DNA of 64,000 nucleotides, taken from the NCBI RefSeq assembly GCF_030929595.1, contig NZ_JAVFVR010000005.1, positions 186,001 to 250,000 on the forward strand. Direction: 5' to 3'. Both the position numbers and the translations under genes were made by a program. Shown here piece by piece: positions 52,986 through 60,999 of the stretch. Position 1 is the first letter of the stretch; every line of letters starts with the position of its first letter. This stretch comes from Flavobacterium sp. LHD-85 (GTDB taxonomy: Bacteria; Bacteroidota; Bacteroidia; Flavobacteriales; Flavobacteriaceae). The notes below the pieces were generated by a model. The model searched no databases, had not been told where the DNA came from, and saw nothing but the letters and a program-made list of their open reading frames with translations.

Positions 52986-53912
52986 ATGAAAGCCTTTTAC
53001 ACAAATGACAATGGATTATTAGAAATATCAAAATGGATTCCGAACTGCTGGATAAGCATCGAAGATCCATCAGAAGAAGAAAAAAAATACTTGCTCGAAG
53101 AGCTTCAAATTCCAGAAGCTTTTTACAATGATATTGAAGATATTGACGAAAGACCCCGTATTGAAATCGAAGACGGCTGGACACTTATTATCATGCGTGT
53201 TCCTATAAAAAGTAACGATATTAAACTTCCTTTTCAAACCATTCCGATGGGTATAATTTTTAAAGATGATGTCTGCGTAACCATCACTTTTTATAAAACA
53301 GAAGTTATATATGATTTTATGTTGTATTCGAGACGCAAAAATATTCAGGTTAAAGACAATTTCGACTGGGTTTTGAGATTGCTTTTGTCTTCAAGTGTTT
53401 GGTATTTAAAATATTTAAAACAAATCAATCAGAAAATAAGACTGGCCGAAGATAATTTAGAAAAATCAATTAAAAATCAAGAATTGCAGGCTTTGCTTCA
53501 AATAGAAAAGTGCTTGGTTTTCTTTATTACATCTCTAAAAGCAAACGATGTTTTGTTTCAGCGTATTAAAAATCTAAAAGCATATAAAGCACATTACGAT
53601 CTTGATTTATTAGAAGATGTCGAAATTGAGTTAAGTCAGGCACAAGACACAGCAAATATTTACAGTAACATATTGACTGGTATGATGGATGCTTATGCAT
53701 CTGTAATATCAAACAATATGAATAACATCATGAAGCAGATGACATCAATCTCAATCATATTGATGATTCCAACTCTTATTGCCAGTTTATACGGAATGAA
53801 CGTCCCAAATGGTCTGGAAGAAAACAAATATGGAATCTGGATTTTGCTATTAGTTTCCATAATTCTATCCTCTTTCGGCGTATTTTTATTCAAGCGCAGA
53901 AGATGGTTTTAA
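52986..53912 (+). CDS. corA: CorA-family Mg2+/divalent cation channel
   Basis: 308 aa from MKAFYTNDNGLLEIS; a 14-residue in-frame extension lacks family similarity. Large cytosolic funnel domain (1-240), then two C-terminal TM helices with the selectivity motif YGMNVP and a positive end FKRRRWF. Passive Mg2+ (or Co2+/Zn2+) entry across the inner membrane. Single gene, terminator at 53937-53966. Confidence 0.92.
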   Translation: MKAFYTNDNGLLEISKWIPNCWISIEDPSEEEKKYLLEELQIPEAFYNDIEDIDERPRIEIEDGWTLIIMRVPIKSNDIKLPFQTIPMGIIFKDDVCVTITFYKTEVIYDFMLYSRRKNIQVKDNFDWVLRLLLSSSVWYLKYLKQINQKIRLAEDNLEKSIKNQELQALLQIEKCLVFFITSLKANDVLFQRIKNLKAYKAHYDLDLLEDVEIELSQAQDTANIYSNILTGMMDAYASVISNNMNNIMKQMTSISIILMIPTLIASLYGMNVPNGLEENKYGIWILLLVSIILSSFGVFLFKRRRWF

Positions 53913-53936
53913 ATAAAAAATTTTAAAAAGTATAAG

Positions 53937-53966
53937 AGCCTGTTCGTTAAGAATGGGCTTTTTTGT
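53937..53966 (+). terminator. Terminator after corA
   Basis: AGCCTGTTC / GAATGGGCT stem (two wobble pairs) followed by TTTTTT. Confidence 0.65.
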
Positions 53967-53979
53967 TTTTATAGTTTGG

Positions 53980-54104
53980 GCGTGACCCCGACACATTGAG
54001 AGGGCAAACATACTTTGCGCTTATACGCCCTCTCAACGTGTCGGGGTCGGGCTATCCGCGCTACTTCGGTAGCATGCTCCTATCCCTCACGCAACTTTGC
54101 GGAG
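53980..54104. repeat. GC-rich structured element with long hairpin and UUCG stem
   Basis: 22-bp arms (53984-54005 / 54027-54048) with one mismatch and a 21-nt loop; then CTACTTCGGTAG, a 4-bp stem closed by a TTCG tetraloop (54061-54072). GC content is far above the neighbourhood. No ORF. Resembles dispersed structured repeats of flavobacteria with the words GGGCTATCCGCGC and TATCCCTCACGC. Confidence 0.65.
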
Positions 54105-54137
54105 AGACCTAACAGGTTTTAAAAACCTGTTAGGTCT
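54105..54137. terminator. Palindromic terminator-like hairpin
   Basis: AGACCTAACAGGTTTT / AAAACCTGTTAGGTCT, a 16-bp palindrome at the end of the GC-rich element. Confidence 0.6.
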
Positions 54138-54186
54138 TATTTAAATAAAAAAATCACTTTTTTACTTGCCAATTCAAAATAAATGA

Positions 54187-54210
54187 TAACTTTGTACTGC
54201 AAAGTACTTT
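54187..54210 (+). promoter_or_regulatory. Promoter and operator, copy 1
   Basis: TAACTTTG (-7 box) overlaps the dyad ACTTTG-N5-CAAAGT, followed by ACTTT. The 24 bp match 20 of 24 to 55146-55169 in the same operon. Confidence 0.65.
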
Positions 54211-54214
54211 AATT

Positions 54215-54829
54215 ATGAATCAAAAGCACCAAGAAGATTTAGCACATATTCGTTCCATGATGGAGCGCTCTTCAAGATTTATATCGTTAAGCGGACTTTC
54301 GGGAGTTTTCGCAGGTCTTTCGGCTCTAATTGGTGGAATCTATGTATACCAGTTGTTCAAAGCAAATGGAATGGATTATATAAATGATGAACATAGATTG
54401 TATTCTGCCAATTTGGTTTCAGAATTATTCTGGATAGGAATAGGAATTTTAGTTTGCGCATTTGCATTCGGAATCTTTTTCACCATTAGAAAAAGCCGAA
54501 AATACAATCTGCCAATTTGGACATCTGCGACTAAGAAGATGCTTTTCAATTTAACAGTTCCGCTTTTTGCAGGAGGTGTTTTCTGTTTGGCTTTAATGTA
54601 TCACGGATACTTCGGATTGGTTGCACCATCTACTTTGCTTTTTTATGGTTTGGCACTTATTAACGCAGAAAAATATACTTTTTCTGATGTAAAATATTTA
54701 GGTTTCTGCGAACTTTGTTTAGGATTAATTGCTCTTTTCTACATCGGATATGGGTTGATTTTCTGGATTCTTGGATTTGGAATCCTGCATATCTTGTACG
54801 GATTAGTAATGTTCAAAAAATACAAATGA
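54215..54829 (+). CDS. Membrane protein of unknown function in HTH_34 operon
   Basis: 204 aa. Cytosolic N-terminus MNQKHQEDLAHIRSMMERSSRF, then about five to six TM helices. This kind of protein is regularly found just ahead of a small HTH_34 regulator in flavobacteria. No catalytic motif. The ATG lies 4 bp after the end of the operator, so a leader of nearly no length is expected. 4 bp before the regulator gene. Confidence 0.75.
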   Translation: MNQKHQEDLAHIRSMMERSSRFISLSGLSGVFAGLSALIGGIYVYQLFKANGMDYINDEHRLYSANLVSELFWIGIGILVCAFAFGIFFTIRKSRKYNLPIWTSATKKMLFNLTVPLFAGGVFCLALMYHGYFGLVAPSTLLFYGLALINAEKYTFSDVKYLGFCELCLGLIALFYIGYGLIFWILGFGILHILYGLVMFKKYK

Positions 54830-54833
54830 TTGA

Positions 54834-55124
54834 ATGGGAATTATTGACAAACTAAATAAAGATTTCGAAAGCCGTGTCAGATTGGGTATAATGTCCGTTC
54901 TGATGGTTAACGACTGGGTAGATTTTACCGAGATGAAAACGCTTTTGAATATCACCGATGGTAATTTAGCAAGTCATTCTTCTGCATTGGAGAAATCTGA
55001 ATATATCGAGATTAAGAAAGAATTTGTGGGCAAAAAGCCAAAAACATCTTATCAGGTAACACCGCTTGGCCGCGCGGCGTTCAAAGAACACCTTTCTTAC
55101 CTCGAAAAATTAATGAAATCATAG
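54834..55124 (+). CDS. Winged-helix transcriptional regulator (HTH_34)
   Basis: 96 aa. Single winged-helix domain: FESRVRLGIMSVLMVNDWVDFTEMKTLLN, recognition helix TDGNLASHSSALEKSEYIEI, and a wing KKPKTSYQVTPLGRAAF. Matches PF13601-type (HTH_34) regulators, thought to be dimeric repressors. Overlapped by neighbours on both sides (4 bp and 59 bp), in one operon. The two ACTTTG-N5-CAAAGT sites are the obvious candidate operators. Confidence 0.88.
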   Translation: MGIIDKLNKDFESRVRLGIMSVLMVNDWVDFTEMKTLLNITDGNLASHSSALEKSEYIEIKKEFVGKKPKTSYQVTPLGRAAFKEHLSYLEKLMKS

Positions 55125-55145
55125 AATCTAAAATTTTTTATCTAA

Positions 55146-55169
55146 AAACTTTGAATTACAAAGTACTTT
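55146..55169 (+). promoter_or_regulatory. Operator, copy 2, inside the operon
   Basis: AAACTTTGAATTACAAAGTACTTT: same ACTTTG-N5-CAAAGT dyad as copy 1; the -7-like AAACTTTG differs from TAnnTTTG in its first base. 15 bp before the DUF4173 ATG. Confidence 0.6.
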
Positions 55170-55183
55170 TAAAAATTAAAATC

Positions 55184-56575
55184 ATGAAAAAACATCAAAT
55201 TATCTTGGCATGTACAGCGGTTTTCATACTGCTTTTTTACAACGAATCTGTCGGAATCAATATTTCTATTTTCGGCGTAGTTCTTACACTATTGATTAGC
55301 TATTTTTTTCAAGAAAAGCTTGTAGACAGATCACATCTTATTTTAGTAATGACTTCTATTTTGTCTTGTTTTGCCTTTGCGTGGTATGGAGATGCTGCAT
55401 CGTTTTTTGCCTTAGCATTATCAATTTTGTTTTTACAATTTAAAACACAAGATGGCGAACTCAAAACGATACAAATCTTTCCATTAATAATTTTAAACGG
55501 ATTTACATCAGTAGGGCGTATTTTTCTTTTCAGCCAATGGCTTCCAGAAAGAAAAATTCATAACGATTTTGCTAAAAAATTAGTGGCGTTTGTTGTTATT
55601 CCGGTCATTTTTCTTGGATTGTTTTTTATCGTTTACTCTTTTGGAAGCGATCATTTCTCTTCATTATTTACAGATTATGAATTAGATGTCAATTTGCCAC
55701 AATTAATTGCAATGTGCATTTTAGGATTTTATATTTCGTTCAGTTTTTGGAATTATTGGGTGCCAGATGCTTGTTACGATTACAATCCGAAATTGAATAA
55801 TGATTTCAGTAATATTTCTGAAGTCAAAAATCAAAGTACATTTTCATTTCTTGATTTGGACTTCGAAAGAAAAAGCGGCGAAATCACATTGTTTCTGCTA
55901 AACATCATGCTTTTAGTTTTTATCGGAACTTATAACTATGAACAATTTTTTGAGGCAGTAGAAAAAACAAATCTAAGTGCAGATACACACGAACGTGTAA
56001 ATGCTGTAATTTTTTCAATTTTAATGGCAGTTGGCGTAATCTTATTTTACTTTAAAGGCGGATTTAATTTTGACGAGAAAGCTAAATCTTTAAAAAACTT
56101 AGCTAAAGTTTGGCTTGCACTAAACGTAATTTTAATTGTAAGCGCTATGATTAAGAATACAGAATATGTTTCTTTTTATGGTTTAACATATAAGCGTCTT
56201 GGAGTTTATGCTTTTTTAATCTTGGCAATTATCGGATTGATAGTTTCGTTCCAAAAAATAAGAAAACAAAAAACGAACGCTTACCTTTTCAATCAGATGG
56301 TTTGGTATTTTTATGGAACAATTCTTTTGTGCAGTTATATCAATTGGGGAAGTCTTGTTACCAATTATAATATTTCAGTAAATAAAGGTGTAGAGCCAGT
56401 TTTTTTAAGTGGTTTGAATTTTAATGATGATATTCGACGTGATTATTTTTCTAAAAATAATCTGAGCGGTGGTTATGATGAAGGTATGAAAGAAGAGCTA
56501 ATTTCAAGCTATCAGAATGCAAATTTTTTGTCTAAAGCGTTGTATTATGAATTTCTAGATAAAGAAAAGAAATAA
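55184..56575 (+). CDS. DUF4173-type integral membrane protein
   Basis: 463 aa from ATG 55184 (MKKHQIILACTAVF); a TTG-initiated extension covers the operator and is rejected. About 10 TM helices, with a periplasmic C-terminal stretch GGYDEGMKEELISSYQNANFLSKALYYEFLDKEKK. The pattern matches DUF4173/DUF4153 proteins of unknown function. Third gene of the HTH_34 operon. Confidence 0.75.
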   Translation: MKKHQIILACTAVFILLFYNESVGINISIFGVVLTLLISYFFQEKLVDRSHLILVMTSILSCFAFAWYGDAASFFALALSILFLQFKTQDGELKTIQIFPLIILNGFTSVGRIFLFSQWLPERKIHNDFAKKLVAFVVIPVIFLGLFFIVYSFGSDHFSSLFTDYELDVNLPQLIAMCILGFYISFSFWNYWVPDACYDYNPKLNNDFSNISEVKNQSTFSFLDLDFERKSGEITLFLLNIMLLVFIGTYNYEQFFEAVEKTNLSADTHERVNAVIFSILMAVGVILFYFKGGFNFDEKAKSLKNLAKVWLALNVILIVSAMIKNTEYVSFYGLTYKRLGVYAFLILAIIGLIVSFQKIRKQKTNAYLFNQMVWYFYGTILLCSYINWGSLVTNYNISVNKGVEPVFLSGLNFNDDIRRDYFSKNNLSGGYDEGMKEELISSYQNANFLSKALYYEFLDKEKK

Positions 56576-56580
56576 CAAAA

Positions 56581-56608
56581 AATCCCATTCATTTTAGTGA
56601 ATGGGATT
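56581..56608. terminator. Bidirectional terminator
   Basis: AATCCCATTCA / TGAATGGGATT stem, A-run on one side and T-run on the other, between convergent genes. Confidence 0.8.
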
Positions 56609-56612
56609 CTCT

Positions 56613-57446
56613 TTATTTATTATCTCCTCTTTTTTTAAATCGAGGATCATGTTTTGAGATAAAATTTTTTCTTCTAGTTGGAGTTGCACTTGAAGCAGCA
56701 TTTTCAACTTTAGGAAAACTCGCTTCTTCCGTTTTGCTAGAAGGCTCAATTAACTGATTCAGTTCTTTTATTTCAGCATCGGTTAAATCTCTGTATCTTC
56801 CAACCGGAACATCCAAAGAGATATTGATGATTCTAATACGTTTTAAGGCTGTAACTTCATAACCTAAGTATTCAGACATTCTTCTAATCTGACGGTTTAA
56901 TCCTTGCGTTAAAATGATCTTGAAAGTGTATTTGCTAATTTGTTCTACTTTACACTTTTTAGTCACTGTATCCAGAATTGGAACACCATTTCCCATTCTC
57001 TGAATAAAACGATCTGTAATTGGTTTGTTTACCGTAACTGTATATTCTTTTTCGTGGTTGTTTCTAGCGCGAAGAATCTTGTTTACAATATCACCGTCAT
57101 TGGTCATAAAAATCAATCCTTCACTGGCTTTATCCAATCTTCCAATTGGAAAAATACGTTTTGGGTAATTAATATAATCAACAATATTATTTTTAACTTC
57201 AAGGTTAGTCGTGCATTCAATTCCAACAGGTTTATTGAAAGCCAGATAAACCAATTTTTCATTTTTCTCTACGATTAATTTTCCATTAATACGTACTTCA
57301 TCATCTGGAGAAACTTTAGTCCCCATTTCAGCCACAGCGCCATTTATTGTTACGCGTCCTTCTTCAATTAATTTATCAGCTTCACGACGAGAACAATATC
57401 CCGTTTCACCAATAAATTTATTAAGACGTTTTAAATTTTCTTCCAT
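56613..57446 (-). CDS. rluF: 23S rRNA pseudouridine synthase, RluF-like
   Basis: 277 aa. S4 RNA-binding domain ([22 protein letters not shown]), then the synthase core with catalytic Asp in [17 protein letters not shown] and [15 protein letters not shown]. Modifies a uridine of 23S rRNA (U2604 for RluF in E. coli), from overall resemblance. C-terminal extension is Lys/Arg-rich ([20 protein letters not shown]), typical of Bacteroidota. Its -7 box TACTTTTG ends 4 bp before the ATG, so the mRNA is probably leaderless. Confidence 0.9.
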   Translation of the reverse strand: MEENLKRLNKFIGETGYCSRREADKLIEEGRVTINGAVAEMGTKVSPDDEVRINGKLIVEKNEKLVYLAFNKPVGIECTTNLEVKNNIVDYINYPKRIFPIGRLDKASEGLIFMTNDGDIVNKILRARNNHEKEYTVTVNKPITDRFIQRMGNGVPILDTVTKKCKVEQISKYTFKIILTQGLNRQIRRMSEYLGYEVTALKRIRIINISLDVPVGRYRDLTDAEIKELNQLIEPSSKTEEASFPKVENAASSATPTRRKNFISKHDPRFKKRGDNK

Positions 57447-57450
57447 ACTG

Positions 57451-57458
57451 CAAAAGTA
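57451..57458 (-). promoter_or_regulatory. -7 box for rluF
   Basis: Reads TACTTTTG then CAGT and ATG on the reverse strand. Transcription would begin at or next to the start codon. Confidence 0.55.
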
Positions 57459-57507
57459 GCTAAAAGTTTAGACTTCTTAGAATTTTAGATTTCAGAAAAA
57501 AACTTAG

Positions 57508-57525
57508 TCCCGATAGCTATCGGGA
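57508..57525. repeat. Palindrome TCCCGATAGCTATCGGGA
   Basis: Perfect 18-bp palindrome in a short intergenic gap. A widespread palindromic word in flavobacterial intergenic DNA in my recollection; no neighbouring ORF fits. It may act as a terminator stem for the monooxygenase-like gene or be a dispersed repeat. Confidence 0.6.
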
Positions 57526-57552
57526 TAGTAGCTTAGAATCTCAGAAGCTTTT

Positions 57553-57900
57553 TTACGAATCATGAAAAATCGAACTATCTTCAGGAGTTTCTTTTCTGTC
57601 GAACATTCCGTAGTCACGAACTACGGTTGCAATTCGCAAATGATAATCTTTAAAAACTTCGTTTCTGCCTTTTGCTTGCGCGTGACGATGCATCTCGAGA
57701 TTTCTCCATTGCTGAATACTTTCTTCATCTCTCCAAAAAGATAAAGACAAAATTTTTCCGGGATCAGCTAAACTCTGAAATCTTTCTATCGAAATAAAAC
57801 CATCGATGTGACTTAATTCGGGTTTTAAATTTGCAGCGATATCCAGATATTCTTCTTTTTTTCCTTCGTTTGGAATGACTTCAAAAATTACAGCAATCAT
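57553..57900 (-). CDS. Antibiotic biosynthesis monooxygenase (ABM) domain protein
   Basis: 115 aa. Dimeric alpha-beta barrel pattern: VIFEVIPNEGKKEEYLDIA, HIDGFISIERFQS, and LSFWRDEESIQQWRNLEMHRHAQ. The WR..E..H motif is typical of ABM small monooxygenases. Some members degrade heme, others quinones; neither is shown here. Cytosolic. About 66 bp after the alpha/beta hydrolase on the same strand. Confidence 0.82.
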   Translation of the reverse strand: MIAVIFEVIPNEGKKEEYLDIAANLKPELSHIDGFISIERFQSLADPGKILSLSFWRDEESIQQWRNLEMHRHAQAKGRNEVFKDYHLRIATVVRDYGMFDRKETPEDSSIFHDS

Positions 57901-57966
57901 TTTAATTTTAGATTTTAGAGTTCAGATTTTAGATTTATGGAAAAACGTTGTACCTCTGAGCCTTTG

Positions 57967-58827
57967 CTACTTTGAACCTTCGGCAAAAAGAAACTCGATC
58001 ACTTTATCATACAATTCATCATCGTGCATACCGTGGCCTAAACCGCTGGTTTCGATAAACTGACTGTTTTTCCAATTGCTGGCTATTTTTTGCCCTTCGG
58101 CGAAAGCCACAATTTTATCAGAAGTATCGTGCGCAATTAATCCAGGAATAGTAAATTCAGATGCGAATTTTTGTCCTGAGAAATCTTCTAATTTAAAATT
58201 GAATCGGTTTAAGAATTTGTTTTCTAAAAGAGAAAACATTTTGGTATTCAGGCTCAACATCGAAACATAATTGTCAATCAAAGTTTTTAACTCTGACGGA
58301 GCTCCTAAAATCACCATTTTGTTAATACTCGTATTTGGAAATAAATATTGATGATAAACACAAGCTGCTCCCCCAATAGAATGTCCAATGATGATTTCGG
58401 GCTGATATTTTTCTACGGCTTTATTGATAAATTCAGCGTAAAGCGGAACATTAAATTCTTTCCCGCTACTTTGTCCGTGTGCTGGTGCATCAATTGCTAT
58501 AATGGTGCTTCCTGATTTCTGAAGATGTGGTAAGGTCTTTTTCCAGCGAGATGCATTGCTTTCCCAGCCGTGAACTAATAAAATTTTGGTTGCATTTCCT
58601 TTCCAAATATAAGTTTGAAAATGATGTTCGTTATGATGAAACGTTTCTGTTTCTGTATGTCGCAAAATTTTTGGAAGTTCTTCTTTTTTTAATCTGCCAA
58701 TTCGAGGCTGGCTAAAAAGAGCATAAGAAAGTTCCATCGCTTTTTGTGGACGCACATAACTCAAAAAATTAATATAAGATCCAACTGATTTTAATGTAAT
58801 AAAACGAATTCCTTTTTTAATTCCCAA
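57967..58827 (-). CDS. Alpha/beta hydrolase
   Basis: 286 aa. LLVHGWESNASRW oxyanion segment, nucleophile Ser in IIGHSIGGAACVYH, Asp in AHDTSDKIV, and His in SGLGHGMHDDEL. No signal peptide, but N-terminal 40 residues are hydrophobic and basic. Esterase or lipase-like with unknown substrate. Followed on the same strand by the ABM gene. Confidence 0.85.
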   Translation of the reverse strand: MGIKKGIRFITLKSVGSYINFLSYVRPQKAMELSYALFSQPRIGRLKKEELPKILRHTETETFHHNEHHFQTYIWKGNATKILLVHGWESNASRWKKTLPHLQKSGSTIIAIDAPAHGQSSGKEFNVPLYAEFINKAVEKYQPEIIIGHSIGGAACVYHQYLFPNTSINKMVILGAPSELKTLIDNYVSMLSLNTKMFSLLENKFLNRFNFKLEDFSGQKFASEFTIPGLIAHDTSDKIVAFAEGQKIASNWKNSQFIETSGLGHGMHDDELYDKVIEFLFAEGSK

Positions 58828-58860
58828 AACTTAAATTTTTTCTAAAGGTAAAAAAAGGTC

Positions 58861-58951
58861 TGCCACGAATTACACAAATGGGCACGAATTTTTTATTTTC
58901 AAACGAATAGATTGAAAAAATAATTTGTGCCCATTTGTGGAATTAGTGGCA
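58861..58951. repeat. Long imperfect inverted repeat of the GCCACGAATT family
   Basis: 30-bp arms (58861-58890 / 58922-58951) with three mismatches. Arms share TGCCAC and AATT words with the inverted repeat at 7383-7431. Confidence 0.75.
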
Positions 58952-58966
58952 AAGTAAACAAAAAAA

Positions 58967-58991
58967 AAAGTCCCGATTAAATCGGGACTTT
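58967..58991. terminator. Terminator after the coiled-coil gene
   Basis: AAAGTCCCGATT / AATCGGGACTTT, 12-bp stem, A-run reading as T-tract on the reverse strand, 3 bp beyond the stop. Confidence 0.8.
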
Positions 58992-58994
58992 ATA

Positions 58995-59774
58995 TTAGAA
59001 TTTTGCGAACAATTGTTCCATTTTTTCTTTTTCTTCTTCAGCTAATTGCGTATCAACTAAGATTCTTCCAGAGTGCTCATCAGTGATGATTTTCTTTCTT
59101 GAAGCAATTTCAACCTGAGTTTGCGGTGGAATTGTAAAGAAAGATCCAGCAGAAGCACCTCTTTCGATAGAAACTACAGCCAATCCGTTACGAACACTGC
59201 TTCTGATTCTGTTGTAAGCTGCTAATAATCTGTCTTCGATTTGTGCAGCATACTCAGCAGATTTCTCAGTTAAGAAAGTTTCTTCTTTCTGAGTTTCAGC
59301 CATAATAGCGTCTAATTCAGATTTTTTATGTTTTAAATGAGAGCTTTTAGCATCAAGTTTTTCTTTTAAATTAGAAATAACTTCTTTTTTGTGCTCGATA
59401 GAAGCTTTCATTTCTTTGATTTGCTTTTCAGCCAATTGAATTTCTAATTCTTGAAATTCAACCTCTTTTGTCAAAGAATTAAATTCTCTGTTGTTACGTA
59501 CTGATTCTTGTTGTTTTGTGTACTTTTTAATCACCTCTTTATGCTCCTCAATAGCAATTTTCTTTGCTTTGATTTGCTCCTCAATCACTTCAAGTTCACC
59601 TTTCAGTTTCTCTGAACGAGTGCTCAAACCTGCAACTTCATCTTCTAAATCTTCAACCTCTAAAGGAAGTTCTCCTCTAACGTTTCTGATTTCGTCAATT
59701 CTAGAGTCAATAAGCTGTAAATCGTATATTGCTCTTAACTTGTCCTCAACACTTAATTCTTTCGTATTCGTCAT
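58995..59774 (-). CDS. CT398-like coiled-coil protein without zinc-ribbon cysteines
   Basis: 259 aa. Residues about 12-185 form a long antiparallel coiled coil; the C-terminal 60 residues hold the family fold (IPPQTQVEIASRKKIITDEHSGRILVD). In relatives this part is a C4 zinc ribbon with two CxxC pairs; here the positions read SAGS and DEHS and the protein has no cysteine at all. Paired with Nif3 3 bp upstream on the same strand, a known association. Function unclear. Confidence 0.85.
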   Translation of the reverse strand: MTNTKELSVEDKLRAIYDLQLIDSRIDEIRNVRGELPLEVEDLEDEVAGLSTRSEKLKGELEVIEEQIKAKKIAIEEHKEVIKKYTKQQESVRNNREFNSLTKEVEFQELEIQLAEKQIKEMKASIEHKKEVISNLKEKLDAKSSHLKHKKSELDAIMAETQKEETFLTEKSAEYAAQIEDRLLAAYNRIRSSVRNGLAVVSIERGASAGSFFTIPPQTQVEIASRKKIITDEHSGRILVDTQLAEEEKEKMEQLFAKF

Positions 59775-59777
59775 ATT

Positions 59778-60872
59778 TTATAAGTACTTAACTGGATTTG
59801 TATTTTCTTCCGATAAAATGATTGCAAAATTAAGAATTTTTTTTCGAAGATAATCAACAATATAATTTTTTGTATAGCGTTCGCTCTCAAAATGACCAAT
59901 ATCTGCCAAAAGTAACTTGTTTTCGGCTTCATAAAATTGGTGATATTTTAAATCGGCTGTCAAAAAAGCATCGGCTCCAGCTTGAATTGCATTTTTTATG
60001 GCAAAACTTCCTGAACCGCCCAAAACGGCCACTTTTTTTATTTTTTTGCCTAAAAAAGCAGAATGGCGAATTCCGTCGGCAATCATTTTGTCTTTTACGA
60101 AATGAAGAAATTCTTTTTCATCCATTTCAGTTTCAAATTCGCCAATCATTCCTAAACCAATATTTTGATGAGAATTTTCTAAGTTATAAATCTCATAAGC
60201 TACTTCTTCGTAAATATGATTCGCAAAAAGCGCTTTTAAAATTCGGGACTGCAAGTGTTTTTCAAAAGTAACTTCAATTTTTATCTCTTGAGTTTCGGTC
60301 AATTCATGGCGTTCACCAATTACTGGATTGCTATCTGAATTTCCTTTATAAGTTCCAGTTCCTTCAGAGTTAAAACTGCAATTATCATAATTGCCAATTG
60401 TTCCTGCGCCAGCTTCAAATAATGCTTTACGGACTTTATCCGCATTATCTGGAACGGTATAAGTAATTAGTTTTTGAATGAAATTCTGTTTTGGAATTAA
60501 AACTTTGGTATTCACTAAACCTAATGCATCACAGAAAATTTTATTCACTCCTTGAGAATGATTGTCAAGTGCGGTATGAACGGCATAAATGGCAATATCA
60601 TTTTTAATTGCTTTTAAAATAGCGCGTTCAACATAATTTTTACCTGTAATTTTTTTAATTCCTGAAAATAATATCGGGTGAAAACAAACTACCAAATTGC
60701 AGTTTTTAGCAATTGCTTCCTCAATTACATTTTCTAGCGCATCGTGGCAAACTAAAACGCCAGTACTTTCGGTTTCCGAATTGCCAACTAAAAGTCCAAC
60801 GTTGTCAAAATCTTCGGCGTAAGCCAAAGGTGACATTTCTTCAAGAACCGCTATTATTTCTTTAATTTTCAT
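59778..60872 (-). CDS. Nif3-like dinuclear metal-centre protein
   Basis: 364 aa with the YqfO-type insertion. Metal residues: VVCFHPILF, VHTALDNHSQG and DIGHFESER. Family named for NGG1p-interacting factor 3; members form hexameric toroids with two metals, and GTP cyclohydrolase I type 2 activity has been suggested but is not settled. First of the two-gene operon; reverse-strand promoter box at 60902-60909. Confidence 0.92.
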   Translation of the reverse strand: MKIKEIIAVLEEMSPLAYAEDFDNVGLLVGNSETESTGVLVCHDALENVIEEAIAKNCNLVVCFHPILFSGIKKITGKNYVERAILKAIKNDIAIYAVHTALDNHSQGVNKIFCDALGLVNTKVLIPKQNFIQKLITYTVPDNADKVRKALFEAGAGTIGNYDNCSFNSEGTGTYKGNSDSNPVIGERHELTETQEIKIEVTFEKHLQSRILKALFANHIYEEVAYEIYNLENSHQNIGLGMIGEFETEMDEKEFLHFVKDKMIADGIRHSAFLGKKIKKVAVLGGSGSFAIKNAIQAGADAFLTADLKYHQFYEAENKLLLADIGHFESERYTKNYIVDYLRKKILNFAIILSEENTNPVKYL

Positions 60873-60901
60873 TGGTGTTTCAAAAGGTTAAAGGTGAACA
60901 A

Positions 60902-60909
60902 CAAAAGTA
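60902..60909 (-). promoter_or_regulatory. -7 box for nif3
   Basis: Reads TACTTTTG on the reverse strand, 30 bp upstream of the ATG. Confidence 0.5.
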
Positions 60910-60999
60910 ATCCAAATTCTAAACTATTACAATCAAAGAAATAATGTCATTGTTGTTAATTGCGATTTCTTTTAAACTTTAGTCTTGAATTATTTTCGC

